From Thalassotalea sp. 273M-4 (lineage in GTDB: Bacteria; Pseudomonadota; Gammaproteobacteria; Enterobacterales; Alteromonadaceae): a stretch of 64,000 bases of DNA. Shown here piece by piece: positions 1 to 8,562 of the stretch. The notes below the pieces were generated by a model, which saw only the letters and a list, made by a program, of their open reading frames with translations, was not told where the DNA came from and made no database searches. The translations under genes were made by a program, and so were the position numbers. The stretch covers positions 2,232,001-2,296,000 of the forward strand of contig NZ_CP166961.1 in assembly GCF_041410465.1 (NCBI RefSeq). Direction: 5' to 3'. Each line of letters begins with the position of its first letter. Within the stretch, counting starts at the first letter, position 1.

Positions 1-491
1 TCAGATTGGCTGCTGGTTTGCGCCGAAGCACTGGTTTCTTGTTGCTCAGAAAAGTCTATGTCATCTGAGCTGTTGTTGCTCTGCTTGGTTTCTAAATCGC
101 TAACCTCCGCAGAGCTACTGTCTGGGTTTTCTGAAGCACTTTCACTGGCTTGACTCTGGGTTTGACTGCGGGCTTTGGTGTCGGCTTGACTTTGCGACTG
201 CCCCTTTTGAGTATCTGTTTGAGCGCTTGCTGGTGAACTTGGTGAGCGCTGCTCACTTTGACTTGAGCTCTTTGACTGTTGCCTTGAAGGTTTGGACTGC
301 GAGCTCCCTGAGTTCTGAGAAGGTCTACTTGCAGAACTGGGCGAACTTGCTGAACTCGGTGAGCTTGCAGAGCTAGGCGAACTTGGATTCGTTGGTGGTG
401 GCTGCGGGCTGTTCTGTTGTGACGTTGATTTACAGCCTGAAATCATCAACGCCAAGCACATAACAACTCCCCCAATAGCATTTATCTTCAT
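1..491 (-). CDS. Ser/Gln-rich lipoprotein, partial (C-terminus outside window)
   Basis: The reading frame opens at ATG 491 and runs off the left edge without a stop. The first 20 residues form a lipoprotein signal, with lipobox I-S-G-C and the acylated cysteine at residue 20. After that the visible part is almost entirely low complexity: Ser-, Pro-, Ala- and Gln-rich, with a short repeat of the type S-S-P-S-S-A around residues 38-58, then Ser/Gln/Asp/Glu-rich sequence. It looks like a disordered tether carrying a domain that lies beyond the window. Its start is only 8 bp after the stop of the upstream TPR/TonB-C gene, so the two are probably one operon. The function is unknown; membrane lipoprotein localisation is the only supported inference. 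Confidence 0.75.
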   Translation of the reverse strand, partial: MKINAIGGVVMCLALMISGCKSTSQQNSPQPPPTNPSSPSSASSPSSASSPSSASRPSQNSGSSQSKPSRQQSKSSSQSEQRSPSSPASAQTDTQKGQSQSQADTKARSQTQSQASESASENPDSSSAEVSDLETKQSNNSSDDIDFSEQQETSASAQTSSQS

Positions 492-499
492 TTATATTC

Positions 500-2284
500 C
501 TACTCTTTGGGTAACATCACTAGCAATTCAAAGTCTTCCATATCAACCGGCTGACCGTTTGCTATTTTGGGTCTGAACTTGGCTTGTTTAATAAACTTTA
601 ATATTTTTATACGCGCGCTTTTATCGCCTAAGGTGTAGTCGTTAACCGTACGAATGTTTCGAACCACACCGTGGCGGTTAACGTTAATTTTTAAATGCAA
701 TGAGATTGGCATCTCTTTTACTGGTAACGACGATACCGATGCGGATGCATTGGCTTGTGCATTAACCACAACCAGTTCGTCGTCACTGTCGCTGGTATGG
801 TTTTGTTGATTCGGCGGTTGACGTGTTTCAAGACCATAGCCTGTTGATTGCTCACTGTTAATGGCGTCATTTTGGGCTACGGCTTCACTGGCGTCTGCCA
901 ACATTGGCGCATTGGCCGTATAGGTTTCTGTCCCATTAAATTGGATGTCGGTTAGGTTGGCGTTGCTAAATTCGACAGCAGAATCTGGTTCGGACGGGTC
1001 GCTATAACTCATGTCCCTGCTAGCAAACATCAGTTGGTTTTGCTCAATGTTTTGTTCAACATTTTGTTCAAAGTCTTGTTCATATACCTGAGTATCGTCT
1101 GGTCCACTTTGACTCGCCGTTAAAGATAAACCCGGAGCGGAAATGTCAGGGTACTCAATTTCGCCAAAACCAATTTGCGTTTCAATAAACTCAGTGCGGC
1201 TCATTTGGCCTAAGAGTAACCCTTGCACTCGCTCATTTAGCTTACCTATTTTATGTAACACCACAGGTTCAGAGAGGGCTAAATCCGCCACATGATGCCA
1301 CATTGATTGACTGTTTACGTAGTTTTGCGCATCAGCATAGTAATCGATAGAACAATCGCGTTTGTGATTAATTAAACACCAATCGGCACGTTTAAGCAGG
1401 ACTTTCACCACGTCTAAATGATTAATATCTGGTTGCGACTGCTGGATGTATAACTCTTCTTCTATCAAATCAAGAATGTGAGAAAACGACTTAAAAGCGC
1501 GATTCGGATCGTTTTTAAAGCCAACGGCTTGATCCAGACTAAAGTATTCTGGACGACGGGGGATTGCTTCACTTCCAGGCATTCGTGAGAGCAGGTAATT
1601 GGTGGTGATTAAGCCATTAATAGGATCAATAAGCTTCAGAGATGTCGGACCATACTTTTCTTTATGGCTGGTTAGAGAATGCTTGTAAAATGCATTGGCG
1701 TTAAGCAAATTTTGCAATGCTTGTTCCGAATCATTATTGTAAAAGGACTCGAGTTGCCAATTGGCCATCTCCAATTCTAAGTCCATTCTTTGTGGATCTG
1801 AGGGGGGGAAATTTTGCCTATGTAAACGGTATAAAAAAGCATAACGTTGGCCAACTTCTTCCCACTGTTTGTTGGCTTTGTAACTGTCGATAAGCTTCTT
1901 AATGATGGGGATTTGGCTTTGCGCATATAGCCCATCATTTATCCGATTTAAATGCAATGAGCGCTTAAACGATTCGATGGCCGATGGGTACTCACCAATA
2001 TCAAAATACACCTGCCCTAAACTTAATAATTCCTGACTGAGCCTGTCGCCATAGGCACCTTCTTCGGATTCTATTTTTTCAATCGCATACTTTAAATCTT
2101 CGACCCGCTGTAACTGTTTTGTTTTTGATTGCTCACCAGGCTCATTGTCGGTGATGGTTGGCTGAACTGGCATTGGGGTCAACTCAGGATCATTATTGGT
2201 TTGAACTTGACTAAAAGCATGACTGCTCAAAGAGATTGTGTAGACGCCGCAGACAAAAATAAAAGAGCAAAGGTTATATTTCAT
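500..2284 (-). CDS. TPR protein with C-terminal TonB-like domain
   Basis: A 594-residue exported protein. Residues 1-25 are a signal peptide (hydrophobic core, A-F-S-Q cleavage region). Residues about 60-160 contain TPR-type helices, including a canonical stretch reading G-x-Y-x-x-A-I-x-x-x-x-x-x-L. The middle (about 375-515) is acidic, Gln/Asn-rich and probably disordered. The last 70 residues (about 525-594) match the TonB C-terminal fold: hydrophobic beta strand, N-R-H-G-V-V-R, and F-R-P-K before the final strand. TonB-C domains of this kind on periplasmic TPR proteins are common in marine Alteromonadales, where they are annotated as energy transducer TonB, but here no N-terminal transmembrane anchor is kept, so a periplasmic or envelope role is more likely than classical energy transduction. 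The downstream lipoprotein is probably cotranscribed. Confidence 0.7.
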   Translation of the reverse strand: MKYNLCSFIFVCGVYTISLSSHAFSQVQTNNDPELTPMPVQPTITDNEPGEQSKTKQLQRVEDLKYAIEKIESEEGAYGDRLSQELLSLGQVYFDIGEYPSAIESFKRSLHLNRINDGLYAQSQIPIIKKLIDSYKANKQWEEVGQRYAFLYRLHRQNFPPSDPQRMDLELEMANWQLESFYNNDSEQALQNLLNANAFYKHSLTSHKEKYGPTSLKLIDPINGLITTNYLLSRMPGSEAIPRRPEYFSLDQAVGFKNDPNRAFKSFSHILDLIEEELYIQQSQPDINHLDVVKVLLKRADWCLINHKRDCSIDYYADAQNYVNSQSMWHHVADLALSEPVVLHKIGKLNERVQGLLLGQMSRTEFIETQIGFGEIEYPDISAPGLSLTASQSGPDDTQVYEQDFEQNVEQNIEQNQLMFASRDMSYSDPSEPDSAVEFSNANLTDIQFNGTETYTANAPMLADASEAVAQNDAINSEQSTGYGLETRQPPNQQNHTSDSDDELVVVNAQANASASVSSLPVKEMPISLHLKINVNRHGVVRNIRTVNDYTLGDKSARIKILKFIKQAKFRPKIANGQPVDMEDFELLVMLPKE

Positions 2285-2648
2285 AAAAGATTCCCGTCAC
2301 CGCAAGGAAACGACAAGCCCTGGTATCATTGTCGTCTATGCTTTTTCAAAACTAAATGTTAATAACATTAATGGCTTAGGTTTTTTAATGTTTTTAGCCT
2401 TATCTATTGAGTATAGGTGTCGTTCTGGACCTGTAAAGGTGAGTAGGTAAAAATCTATTTTCAGAAAATGAGCGGGAAGAAATGACAAAAAACAGCTTTA
2501 GCTTGGGTTAAAATCAGTCCAAACAAGCCCCCAAATTAGGCTTTTTAAGCAAAATTTTGCGCTAAGATTTGCGCTGATATTTACAAGCAGGCATAAAAAA
2601 ATCCCTGTTACGTTAACAGGGATTTTTAATCTCAAACAGGGGCGAAGG
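2285..2648. other. Intergenic region between lysS 3' end and TPR/TonB-C gene 5' end
   Basis: A 364-bp AT-rich gap. It holds the promoter region of the leftward TPR/TonB-C gene and, near its right end, the lysS terminator. A short rightward frame covering 2129-2362 overlaps the TPR gene and has no family resemblance. Nothing else could be recognised. Confidence 0.5.
2594..2627 (-). terminator. Rho-independent terminator of lysS
   Basis: A stem of ATCCCTGTTA pairing with TAACAGGGAT around a 3-nt loop, followed on the minus strand by a run of seven T. It lies 22 bp past the lysS stop, so it ends the prfB-lysS transcript. Confidence 0.85.
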
Positions 2649-4187
2649 TTACTCGCTTAGTGGACGCATATGAGGGAATAAAATAACGTCCTTAATGGTT
2701 GGTGAATCGGTAAATAGCATCACCAATCGGTCAATACCTATACCCTCACCCGCGGTTGGCGGTAAACCATACTCTAGCGCGGTGATGTAGTCTTCATCAT
2801 AATGCATTGCTTCATCATCACCGGCATCTTTTTCTTCAACTTGCTTTTTAAAACGCTGAGCTTGATCTTCTGCGTCATTTAACTCCGAGAAACCATTGGC
2901 AAGTTCACGGCCACCAACAAAAAATTCAAAACGATCGGTAATGAATGGGTTGTTGTCGTTACGACGCGCTAATGGTGAAACTTCCCATGGGTATTCGGTG
3001 ATAAACGTTGGTTGATCAAGTTTGTGCTCAGCAACTTGTTCAAAAATTTCGCAAAGGTACTTACCAGGACCCCAAACGTTTTCCCCTTCCGGTTCTTTCA
3101 CTCCGACTTGCTTAGCAATCGCTTTAAGTTCTTCGAAGCGGTTTTCTGGATCATTAATCACGCTTGCATCAAGTTCAGGCGCGTGCTTAATGATCGCGTC
3201 CATCATAGATAAACGTTCAAAAGGCTGACCAAAGTCGTAGAATTTCTCTTCCACTACCTCGCCATCTGAGTTTTTAACGGTATTACGAATAATGGTTGTA
3301 CCCAAAACGTCTTGCGCCAATGTACGCAGCATTTCTTCGGTCAGGTTCATTAAATCTTCGTATGTTGCATAAGCCTGATAGAATTCAATCATCGTAAATT
3401 CAGGATTATGACGGGTCGAAAGACCTTCGTTTCTAAAGTTACGGTTTATTTCGAATACACGCTCAAAACCACCCACAACCAAGCGTTTTAAGTAAAGCTC
3501 AGGTGCAATACGAAGGAACATGTCGATGTCCAAAGCATTGTGGTAGGTTTCAAATGGTTTTGCCGTCGCACCACCAGGGATAACTTGCAGCATAGGTGTT
3601 TCAACTTCCATGAAGTTGCGCTTTGCAAGAAAGTTACGAATGCCACTGACAATTTGAGAACGAATTTGGAACGTATCGCGGGTATCTTGGTTGATGATCA
3701 AATCAACATAACGCTGACGATACTTCATTTCCTGATCAGACAAACCATGGAACTTTTCCGGTAATGGACGAAGCGACTTGGTCAGCAAGCTATATTCTTC
3801 CATGTTAACGTATAAGTCACCTTTGCCTGACTTGTGCAAAGTACCTTTAACCCCAATGATGTCGCCAATATCTAACGAACCCCAACGGCTTTTGATATCT
3901 TTTTGTACGTTCTTTTCTGCGTATGCTTGAATACGCCCAGTCATATCCTGTAAAACTAAGAACGGACCACGTTTGGCCATAATACGACCAGCAACCGCGT
4001 AAGAAACCTGAAGTTGTTCCAGCTCTTCCTTGGTCTTATCACCATGCTCAGCCTGGATATCACTGGCGTAATGCTCGCGATTAAAATCATTTGGGTGGCC
4101 ATTTGCATCACAGTTAGTTCGGATATTTTCGAGTTTACCGCGACGTTCTGCAATTAACTTGTTCTCGTCTCTTACTTGTTCAGTCAT
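2649..4187 (-). CDS. lysS: Lysyl-tRNA synthetase, class II
   Basis: Charges tRNA-Lys with lysine in the cytosol. At 512 residues the length is normal (E. coli LysS is 505). An N-terminal OB-fold anticodon-binding domain occupies about residues 65-150 ([12 protein letters not shown]). The class II core follows, with motif 2 F-R-N-E-G followed by R-H-N-P-E-F-T near residues 255-270, and motif 3 [11 protein letters not shown] near the end. It lies 61 bp downstream of prfB on the same strand, the usual prfB-lysS operon of gammaproteobacteria. Five tRNA-Lys genes occur at the other end of this window. Confidence 0.97.
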   Translation of the reverse strand: MTEQVRDENKLIAERRGKLENIRTNCDANGHPNDFNREHYASDIQAEHGDKTKEELEQLQVSYAVAGRIMAKRGPFLVLQDMTGRIQAYAEKNVQKDIKSRWGSLDIGDIIGVKGTLHKSGKGDLYVNMEEYSLLTKSLRPLPEKFHGLSDQEMKYRQRYVDLIINQDTRDTFQIRSQIVSGIRNFLAKRNFMEVETPMLQVIPGGATAKPFETYHNALDIDMFLRIAPELYLKRLVVGGFERVFEINRNFRNEGLSTRHNPEFTMIEFYQAYATYEDLMNLTEEMLRTLAQDVLGTTIIRNTVKNSDGEVVEEKFYDFGQPFERLSMMDAIIKHAPELDASVINDPENRFEELKAIAKQVGVKEPEGENVWGPGKYLCEIFEQVAEHKLDQPTFITEYPWEVSPLARRNDNNPFITDRFEFFVGGRELANGFSELNDAEDQAQRFKKQVEEKDAGDDEAMHYDEDYITALEYGLPPTAGEGIGIDRLVMLFTDSPTIKDVILFPHMRPLSE

Positions 4188-4248
4188 GTGTTTATCTCAG
4201 GGTTATCTAATGTATATGGTTGAGCGTGTTCGCCATCTGCTCAACGGG

Positions 4249-5347
4249 TTAAAGACCAGATTTTAAGCTGGCTTCAATAAATGGGTCTAGATTACCATCT
4301 AGTACCGCTTGTGTGTTTCGGCTTTCAACACCAGTTCGCAAGTCTTTAATGCGACTGTCATCGAGCACGTAGGAACGAATTTGACTGCCCCAGCCGATGT
4401 CGGATTTACCATCTTCTAACGCTTGCTTGTCTTCGTTCTGTTTTTGAATTTCTAATTCATACAACTTGGCTTTTAATAGTTTCATGGCCGTTGCACGGTT
4501 TTTATGTTGCGAGCGATCATTTTGACACTGCACCACAGCGTTGGTCGGGATATGGGTAATTCGAATCGCCGAGTCGGTCTTGTTAACGTGCTGACCACCG
4601 GCGCCAGAGGCTCTAAAGGTGTCTATACGTAAATCCGCTGGGTTGATTTCAATTTCAATATCGTCATCTATCTCAGGGTACACAAATGCCGAAGCAAACG
4701 AGGTATGCCGACGCGAGTTTGAATCAAAAGGTGACTTTCGCACCAAACGATGTACCCCTGTTTCGGTGCGTAACCAACCAAACGCGTATTCGCCGCTGAA
4801 CTTGATGGTACAACTTTTAATACCTGCAACATCACCATCGGTTTCTTCTAAAATATCCACTTTAAAACCGCGAGCTTCACCCCAGCGTAAGTACATTCGC
4901 ATCAGCATACTGGCCCAATCTTGGGCTTCGGTACCACCCGATCCGGCTTGAATGTCAAGGTAACAGTCATTTGCGTCCTGTTTACCAGAAAACATTCGTC
5001 GAAATTCAAGCTTCTCTAGACTCACGATAAGTTGGTCAAGTTCAGCTTGGGCATCGTCAAGCGTGTCTTCGTCTTCTTCTTCAACAGCCAGTTCGATTAA
5101 GCCTTCAATGTCTTCACACCCCGAGTCCATATCATCAATGGTTTTAACCACTAATTCTAGCGCTGAACGTTCTTTCCCCAAGGCTTGGGCTCGTTCAGGC
5201 TCATTCCAGACATCGGGTAATTCTAATTCGCGATTAACTTCGATTAATCGTTCAGATTTTTGTTCATAGTCAAAGGTACCCCCGAAGCACATCGGTGCGT
5301 TCACGGATATCTTTTATTTTATTATGTAATGGATTGACTTCAAACAT
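4249..5347 (-). CDS. prfB: Peptide chain release factor 2, with programmed +1 frameshift
   Basis: RF2 recognises UGA and UAA stop codons and triggers peptide release. The in-frame body is preceded by a 25-codon zero-frame leader that starts at ATG 5347 and ends at CTT TGA (TGA at 5272-5270). Skipping one base there reads on as G-A-C into the main frame. The slip site is preceded by CGG GGG TAC, the anti-SD-pairing stimulator known from E. coli prfB, where AGG GGG TAT is used. The shift is autoregulatory: low RF2 lets the ribosome pause at UGA and slip. The body keeps the G-G-Q loop (G-A-G-G-Q-H-V-N) and the S-P-F tripeptide region (R-K-S-P-F-D). A start inside the main frame near 5304 would miss the leader and is not the true start. 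Confidence 0.97.
5270..5287 (-). promoter_or_regulatory. prfB programmed frameshift site
   Basis: The minus strand reads CTT CGG GGG TAC CTT TGA followed by C. The G-rich run is the internal Shine-Dalgarno stimulator, CTT is the slippery codon (to TTT), and TGA is the sensed stop. TGA is codon 26, as in E. coli. Confidence 0.95.
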
Positions 5348-5463
5348 TAAAAACATTCGGCTTAAAAGTGGAAAAATAGTCGCGCATTGTACCTTACTCT
5401 ATTAGAGGATTAAAGACTTTGAATGCAACTGTATCGGCTTTTTATTGTCGATTTAGCCTAAGT

Positions 5464-7200
5464 TTAGACACTTTGTAAATAATTGACGAGAAGCTGTACG
5501 CTTTGTTTTCCTCTAAACTCATTTACATCGAGTTTATAAGCCAAATGCACCCATTCACAACGATGATTTGGCCATTGTTGTAAATCGACATTAAACGCAA
5601 TCGCATCAATGCTTACGCCATTAAGCTCAACCAACATTTTCAAATGTTTATCGCCAACAATACGTTGTTGGATTAAACGAAAATGATTATCAAAGACAGG
5701 CTCAGGAAAATTTTGCCCCCAAGGTCCTGATTCGCGCAGCAGATGGGCAAACTCTAAGGTCAACAATTGCTGCTCTAATTCGCCATCACTTAGGATAATA
5801 TTGTTGAGCATTTCGGATTCAAGCCATTGCTCAGCGTAATGATAAAAGTGTTGCTGAAAGCGCTCAAAATCGGCTTCTTTAATCGAGAGCCCCGCAGCCA
5901 TCGCGTGGCCACCAAACTTGGTGATTAAGCCCGGGTGCTGGGAGTCAATATGTTCTAACAAATCTCGAATATGCAAACCAGGAATAGAACGAGCCGAGCC
6001 TTTAATTTCGCTATCAGATGCATCATCACGGCCTTTGGCAAAAACAATGGTTGGGCGATGAAACTTTTCTTTTAACCGCCCCGCGACAATGCCTATAACA
6101 CCTTGGTGCCAATCCGGTCGGTACAAAGCCAGCGCCATTGGCATTTGTTGCTGTTCAAACGATAAGGTGTCGAGCACCTGCATCGCTTCATGCTGCATCC
6201 CTGCTTCAATCTCTCGACGGGTTTGGTTTAACTCATCTAATTCTTTCGCCATTACTCGAGCCACATTTAAATCTGTTTCGAGCAAACACTTTATTCCTAA
6301 CCCCATATCATCTAAACGACCTGCGGCATTAATACGCGGACCAAGACCGAAACCGAAATCACTTGCGACCAATTGTCGTTGGTTTTTCCCTGCCACTTCA
6401 ATCAACGCCACAATGCCTGGTCGCGTAGCACCGGCTCGAATTCTTTTTAAGCCTTGCGCCACCAAAATACGATTATTGTGATCCAAGCTAACCACATCGG
6501 CAACGGTACCAAGGGCAACCAAATCGAGCAGTTGCGCCATATTCGGTTCGGCTAAGCCTTGTTGAGCGAACCAATTGGCTTGTCGCATGGATTGTCTAAG
6601 CGCCAGCATCAAATAAAAAGCCACGCCCACACCGGCTATCGATTTGCTTGGAAATGGGCAACCTGGCTGATTTGGATTTACAATGGCATCGGCGTCAGGC
6701 AGTTGATTACCCGGTAAATGATGATCGGTAACAATAACCTGACAACCTAATGCTTTAGCCATCTCAACCCCTGCCAAACAACTGATGCCATTATCGACAG
6801 TAACAATGACTTCTGCGCCCATTTGCTCCACGGCGATTTGGCTGATCTGTGGGGTTAAACCATAGCCAAAATCAAAACGATTAGGCACCAAAAAATCATG
6901 ATTGTGACTGCCAAGTAATTGCAAGCCACTCATCATGAGTGCTGTTGATGTAGCGCCATCGGCATCAAAATCACCAACAATGATGATCCGTTTCTTGGCT
7001 TTTATGGCATCAAAAATCACGGCACAAGCTTGCTCAAGCCCTTTAAGTTGTTTGGGGTTATGCATTGCTTGGGCTGATTGCTCTAATTGCTCAGCCGACT
7101 CAATACCGCGGTTGGCGTAAATATTTTTTAAAATGGGGTGCAGGTTTGCAGGCAGTTCAGAAGTATCAGCAACAGGGCGACGTTGAATGGTTTTAATCAT
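5464..7200 (-). CDS. recJ: Single-stranded-DNA-specific 5'-3' exonuclease RecJ
   Basis: A DHH-family exonuclease that resects 5' ends in RecF-pathway recombination and in mismatch and base excision repair. It has 578 residues (E. coli 577). The metal-binding motifs are visible: D77-F-D-A-D81-G-A (motif I), V-D-N-G at about 135-138, and D159-H-H161 (the DHH signature). DHHA1-type G-G-H-A-M-A-A-G follows around residue 415. It is 116 bp upstream of prfB on the same strand. In many gammaproteobacteria dsbC and xerD lie directly upstream; here the upstream neighbour is instead the isoaspartyl-dipeptidase-like gene, and dsbC/fldB lie about 11 kb away. Confidence 0.96.
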   Translation of the reverse strand: MIKTIQRRPVADTSELPANLHPILKNIYANRGIESAEQLEQSAQAMHNPKQLKGLEQACAVIFDAIKAKKRIIIVGDFDADGATSTALMMSGLQLLGSHNHDFLVPNRFDFGYGLTPQISQIAVEQMGAEVIVTVDNGISCLAGVEMAKALGCQVIVTDHHLPGNQLPDADAIVNPNQPGCPFPSKSIAGVGVAFYLMLALRQSMRQANWFAQQGLAEPNMAQLLDLVALGTVADVVSLDHNNRILVAQGLKRIRAGATRPGIVALIEVAGKNQRQLVASDFGFGLGPRINAAGRLDDMGLGIKCLLETDLNVARVMAKELDELNQTRREIEAGMQHEAMQVLDTLSFEQQQMPMALALYRPDWHQGVIGIVAGRLKEKFHRPTIVFAKGRDDASDSEIKGSARSIPGLHIRDLLEHIDSQHPGLITKFGGHAMAAGLSIKEADFERFQQHFYHYAEQWLESEMLNNIILSDGELEQQLLTLEFAHLLRESGPWGQNFPEPVFDNHFRLIQQRIVGDKHLKMLVELNGVSIDAIAFNVDLQQWPNHRCEWVHLAYKLDVNEFRGKQSVQLLVNYLQSV

Positions 7201-7287
7201 AGGTAATGAGTAATCGCTATTAGGTGAAATAATGCTCTAATCAAGAATCGGTGAAAAAGTCGTTCTATTGGTCATCGATATGTAAGC

Positions 7288-7315
7288 AATCTAAGGTATC
7301 AGCATACCTTAGATT
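7288..7315. other. Perfect 12-bp hairpin between dipeptidase gene and recJ
   Basis: AATCTAAGGTAT and its exact complement are separated by the four bases CAGC. Neither strand has a T run after the stem, so it is not a textbook intrinsic terminator. It could be a transcript-end stabiliser or a protein-binding palindrome. Confidence 0.45.
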
Positions 7316-7388
7316 GATCTCACAGCCAAAGACTAAAATTCTTGGTTTCGGTTATCAGCCTAAAGTCTTAGTGCTAACTCCAATTCGC

Positions 7389-8558
7389 TTAACTAAAATA
7401 AGGCTTTCTCGTTAAGGTCTTAGCTTGCATCATAGGTTGACCAAGGGCAAACACACTATCAATGGCCAAGGATTCTCGCTCTAATAACAGCAAATCGGCA
7501 TCGGCACCTACTTCAATGCGCCCTTTGTGAGCTAAGCCCAGAATATTTGCTGGCGATTTGGTCACGCTGCCAATAGCCATGGCTAAGTCAACTTGATAGT
7601 CTTGATGGGCTGTCACCATCGCTTGATGCAAACTGCGTACATTGGCTACTTGTAAGTCGATTAAATGAGATTCTTGATCAAACACAGGTAAACTGCCATT
7701 ACCATCTGAACTCATTGATATATGATTGATATGAACGCCAGCATCGAGCGCCATTTTTAACGCCAACGGGGCAGCGACTTCACCGGCAGCCAAAATTTGC
7801 TCTGTGGTACTGGTGGTAAAGTCAATAAAGCCACCTTTTTTGGCAAACTCTATGCCGGTATTCAATAAAGATTGACTACGGTTTATATGCGTTGGATAAA
7901 ACTGACTCAAAGGGATCCCTGAGCTTTGACAAACTTGCTCGAGTAAAGCAAGTTCCGTTGGTTCATCTCCGACATGAATACTGACAATGCCAGATTTGCC
8001 CGCTAACATGCCACCAACCCGAGCTTGTGAGGTGAGTCTGGCCAAATCATCGACGCTCATTTGACTGCTTCTATGATCGCTTATTGCAACCTCGCCAACG
8101 CCAATAATTTCGTCAATCATTAGAATGTCTTTTTCCAGTGATGCGGTAATGGTTTTGACGGGATAATGATAAGAACCACTATAACAATAGGCGGATAAAC
8201 CAAATTCTTTTAACGCTTTGGCTTTAGCAACTAAGTCTTCTAACGAACGGGTTACCGAGTCTGTCCCCAAAGCGCCGATTAAAGTGGTCACCCCGCCATA
8301 TACTGCATCTTGAGGTGACATTTCGGGTGTTCGGGTGGCAAAACCACCCTCACCGCCACCACCAGAAATATGCACTAAAGAGTCCACCAAACCAGGGATC
8401 AAATATTGCTCTTTGGCATCAATCACGGTTAAGCTATGACTTGCTTCAAGTTCAATATTATGGTCAATGGCAATGATTTTATTAGACGCCACTAGCACGT
8501 CTTGTTTACCTAAATATTGCGGTGCGAATACAATCGCATTTTTAAATAGCTTCATCAT
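7389..8558 (-). CDS. iadA: Isoaspartyl dipeptidase-like amidohydrolase (IadA family)
   Basis: IadA family members hydrolyse beta-aspartyl dipeptides such as beta-Asp-Arg and beta-Asp-Leu. The 389 residues align throughout with IadA: P-G-L-V-D near 55-59, the Gly-rich G-G-G-G-E-G-G at 66-72, A-I-S-D-H-R-S at 158-164, H195 (I-H-V-G-D), H224 (P-T-H-I-N-R) and D285 (S-S-D-G-N-G-S). The first histidine of the usual H-x-H metal motif is Leu61 (S-L-V-H63), and the carbamylated lysine of E. coli IadA is replaced by Glu156 (V-G-E-V), so the metal site is unusual. Its ATG follows the transporter stop by 4 bp and its Shine-Dalgarno (TAGGAAA) overlaps that stop, which implies translational coupling. In this context the likely substrate is beta-Asp-Arg from cyanophycin. 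Confidence 0.8.
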   Translation of the reverse strand: MMKLFKNAIVFAPQYLGKQDVLVASNKIIAIDHNIELEASHSLTVIDAKEQYLIPGLVDSLVHISGGGGEGGFATRTPEMSPQDAVYGGVTTLIGALGTDSVTRSLEDLVAKAKALKEFGLSAYCYSGSYHYPVKTITASLEKDILMIDEIIGVGEVAISDHRSSQMSVDDLARLTSQARVGGMLAGKSGIVSIHVGDEPTELALLEQVCQSSGIPLSQFYPTHINRSQSLLNTGIEFAKKGGFIDFTTSTTEQILAAGEVAAPLALKMALDAGVHINHISMSSDGNGSLPVFDQESHLIDLQVANVRSLHQAMVTAHQDYQVDLAMAIGSVTKSPANILGLAHKGRIEVGADADLLLLERESLAIDSVFALGQPMMQAKTLTRKPYFS

Positions 8559-8562
8559 TTTC

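Noticed and set aside
2129..2362. Rightward 77-codon open frame
   Set aside because: Mostly antisense to the start of the TPR/TonB-C gene, with Trp- and Cys-rich implausible composition.
5270..5347. prfB as a frameshifted pseudogene
   Set aside because: The in-frame TGA sits in the known programmed frameshift context and the rest of the gene is intact.
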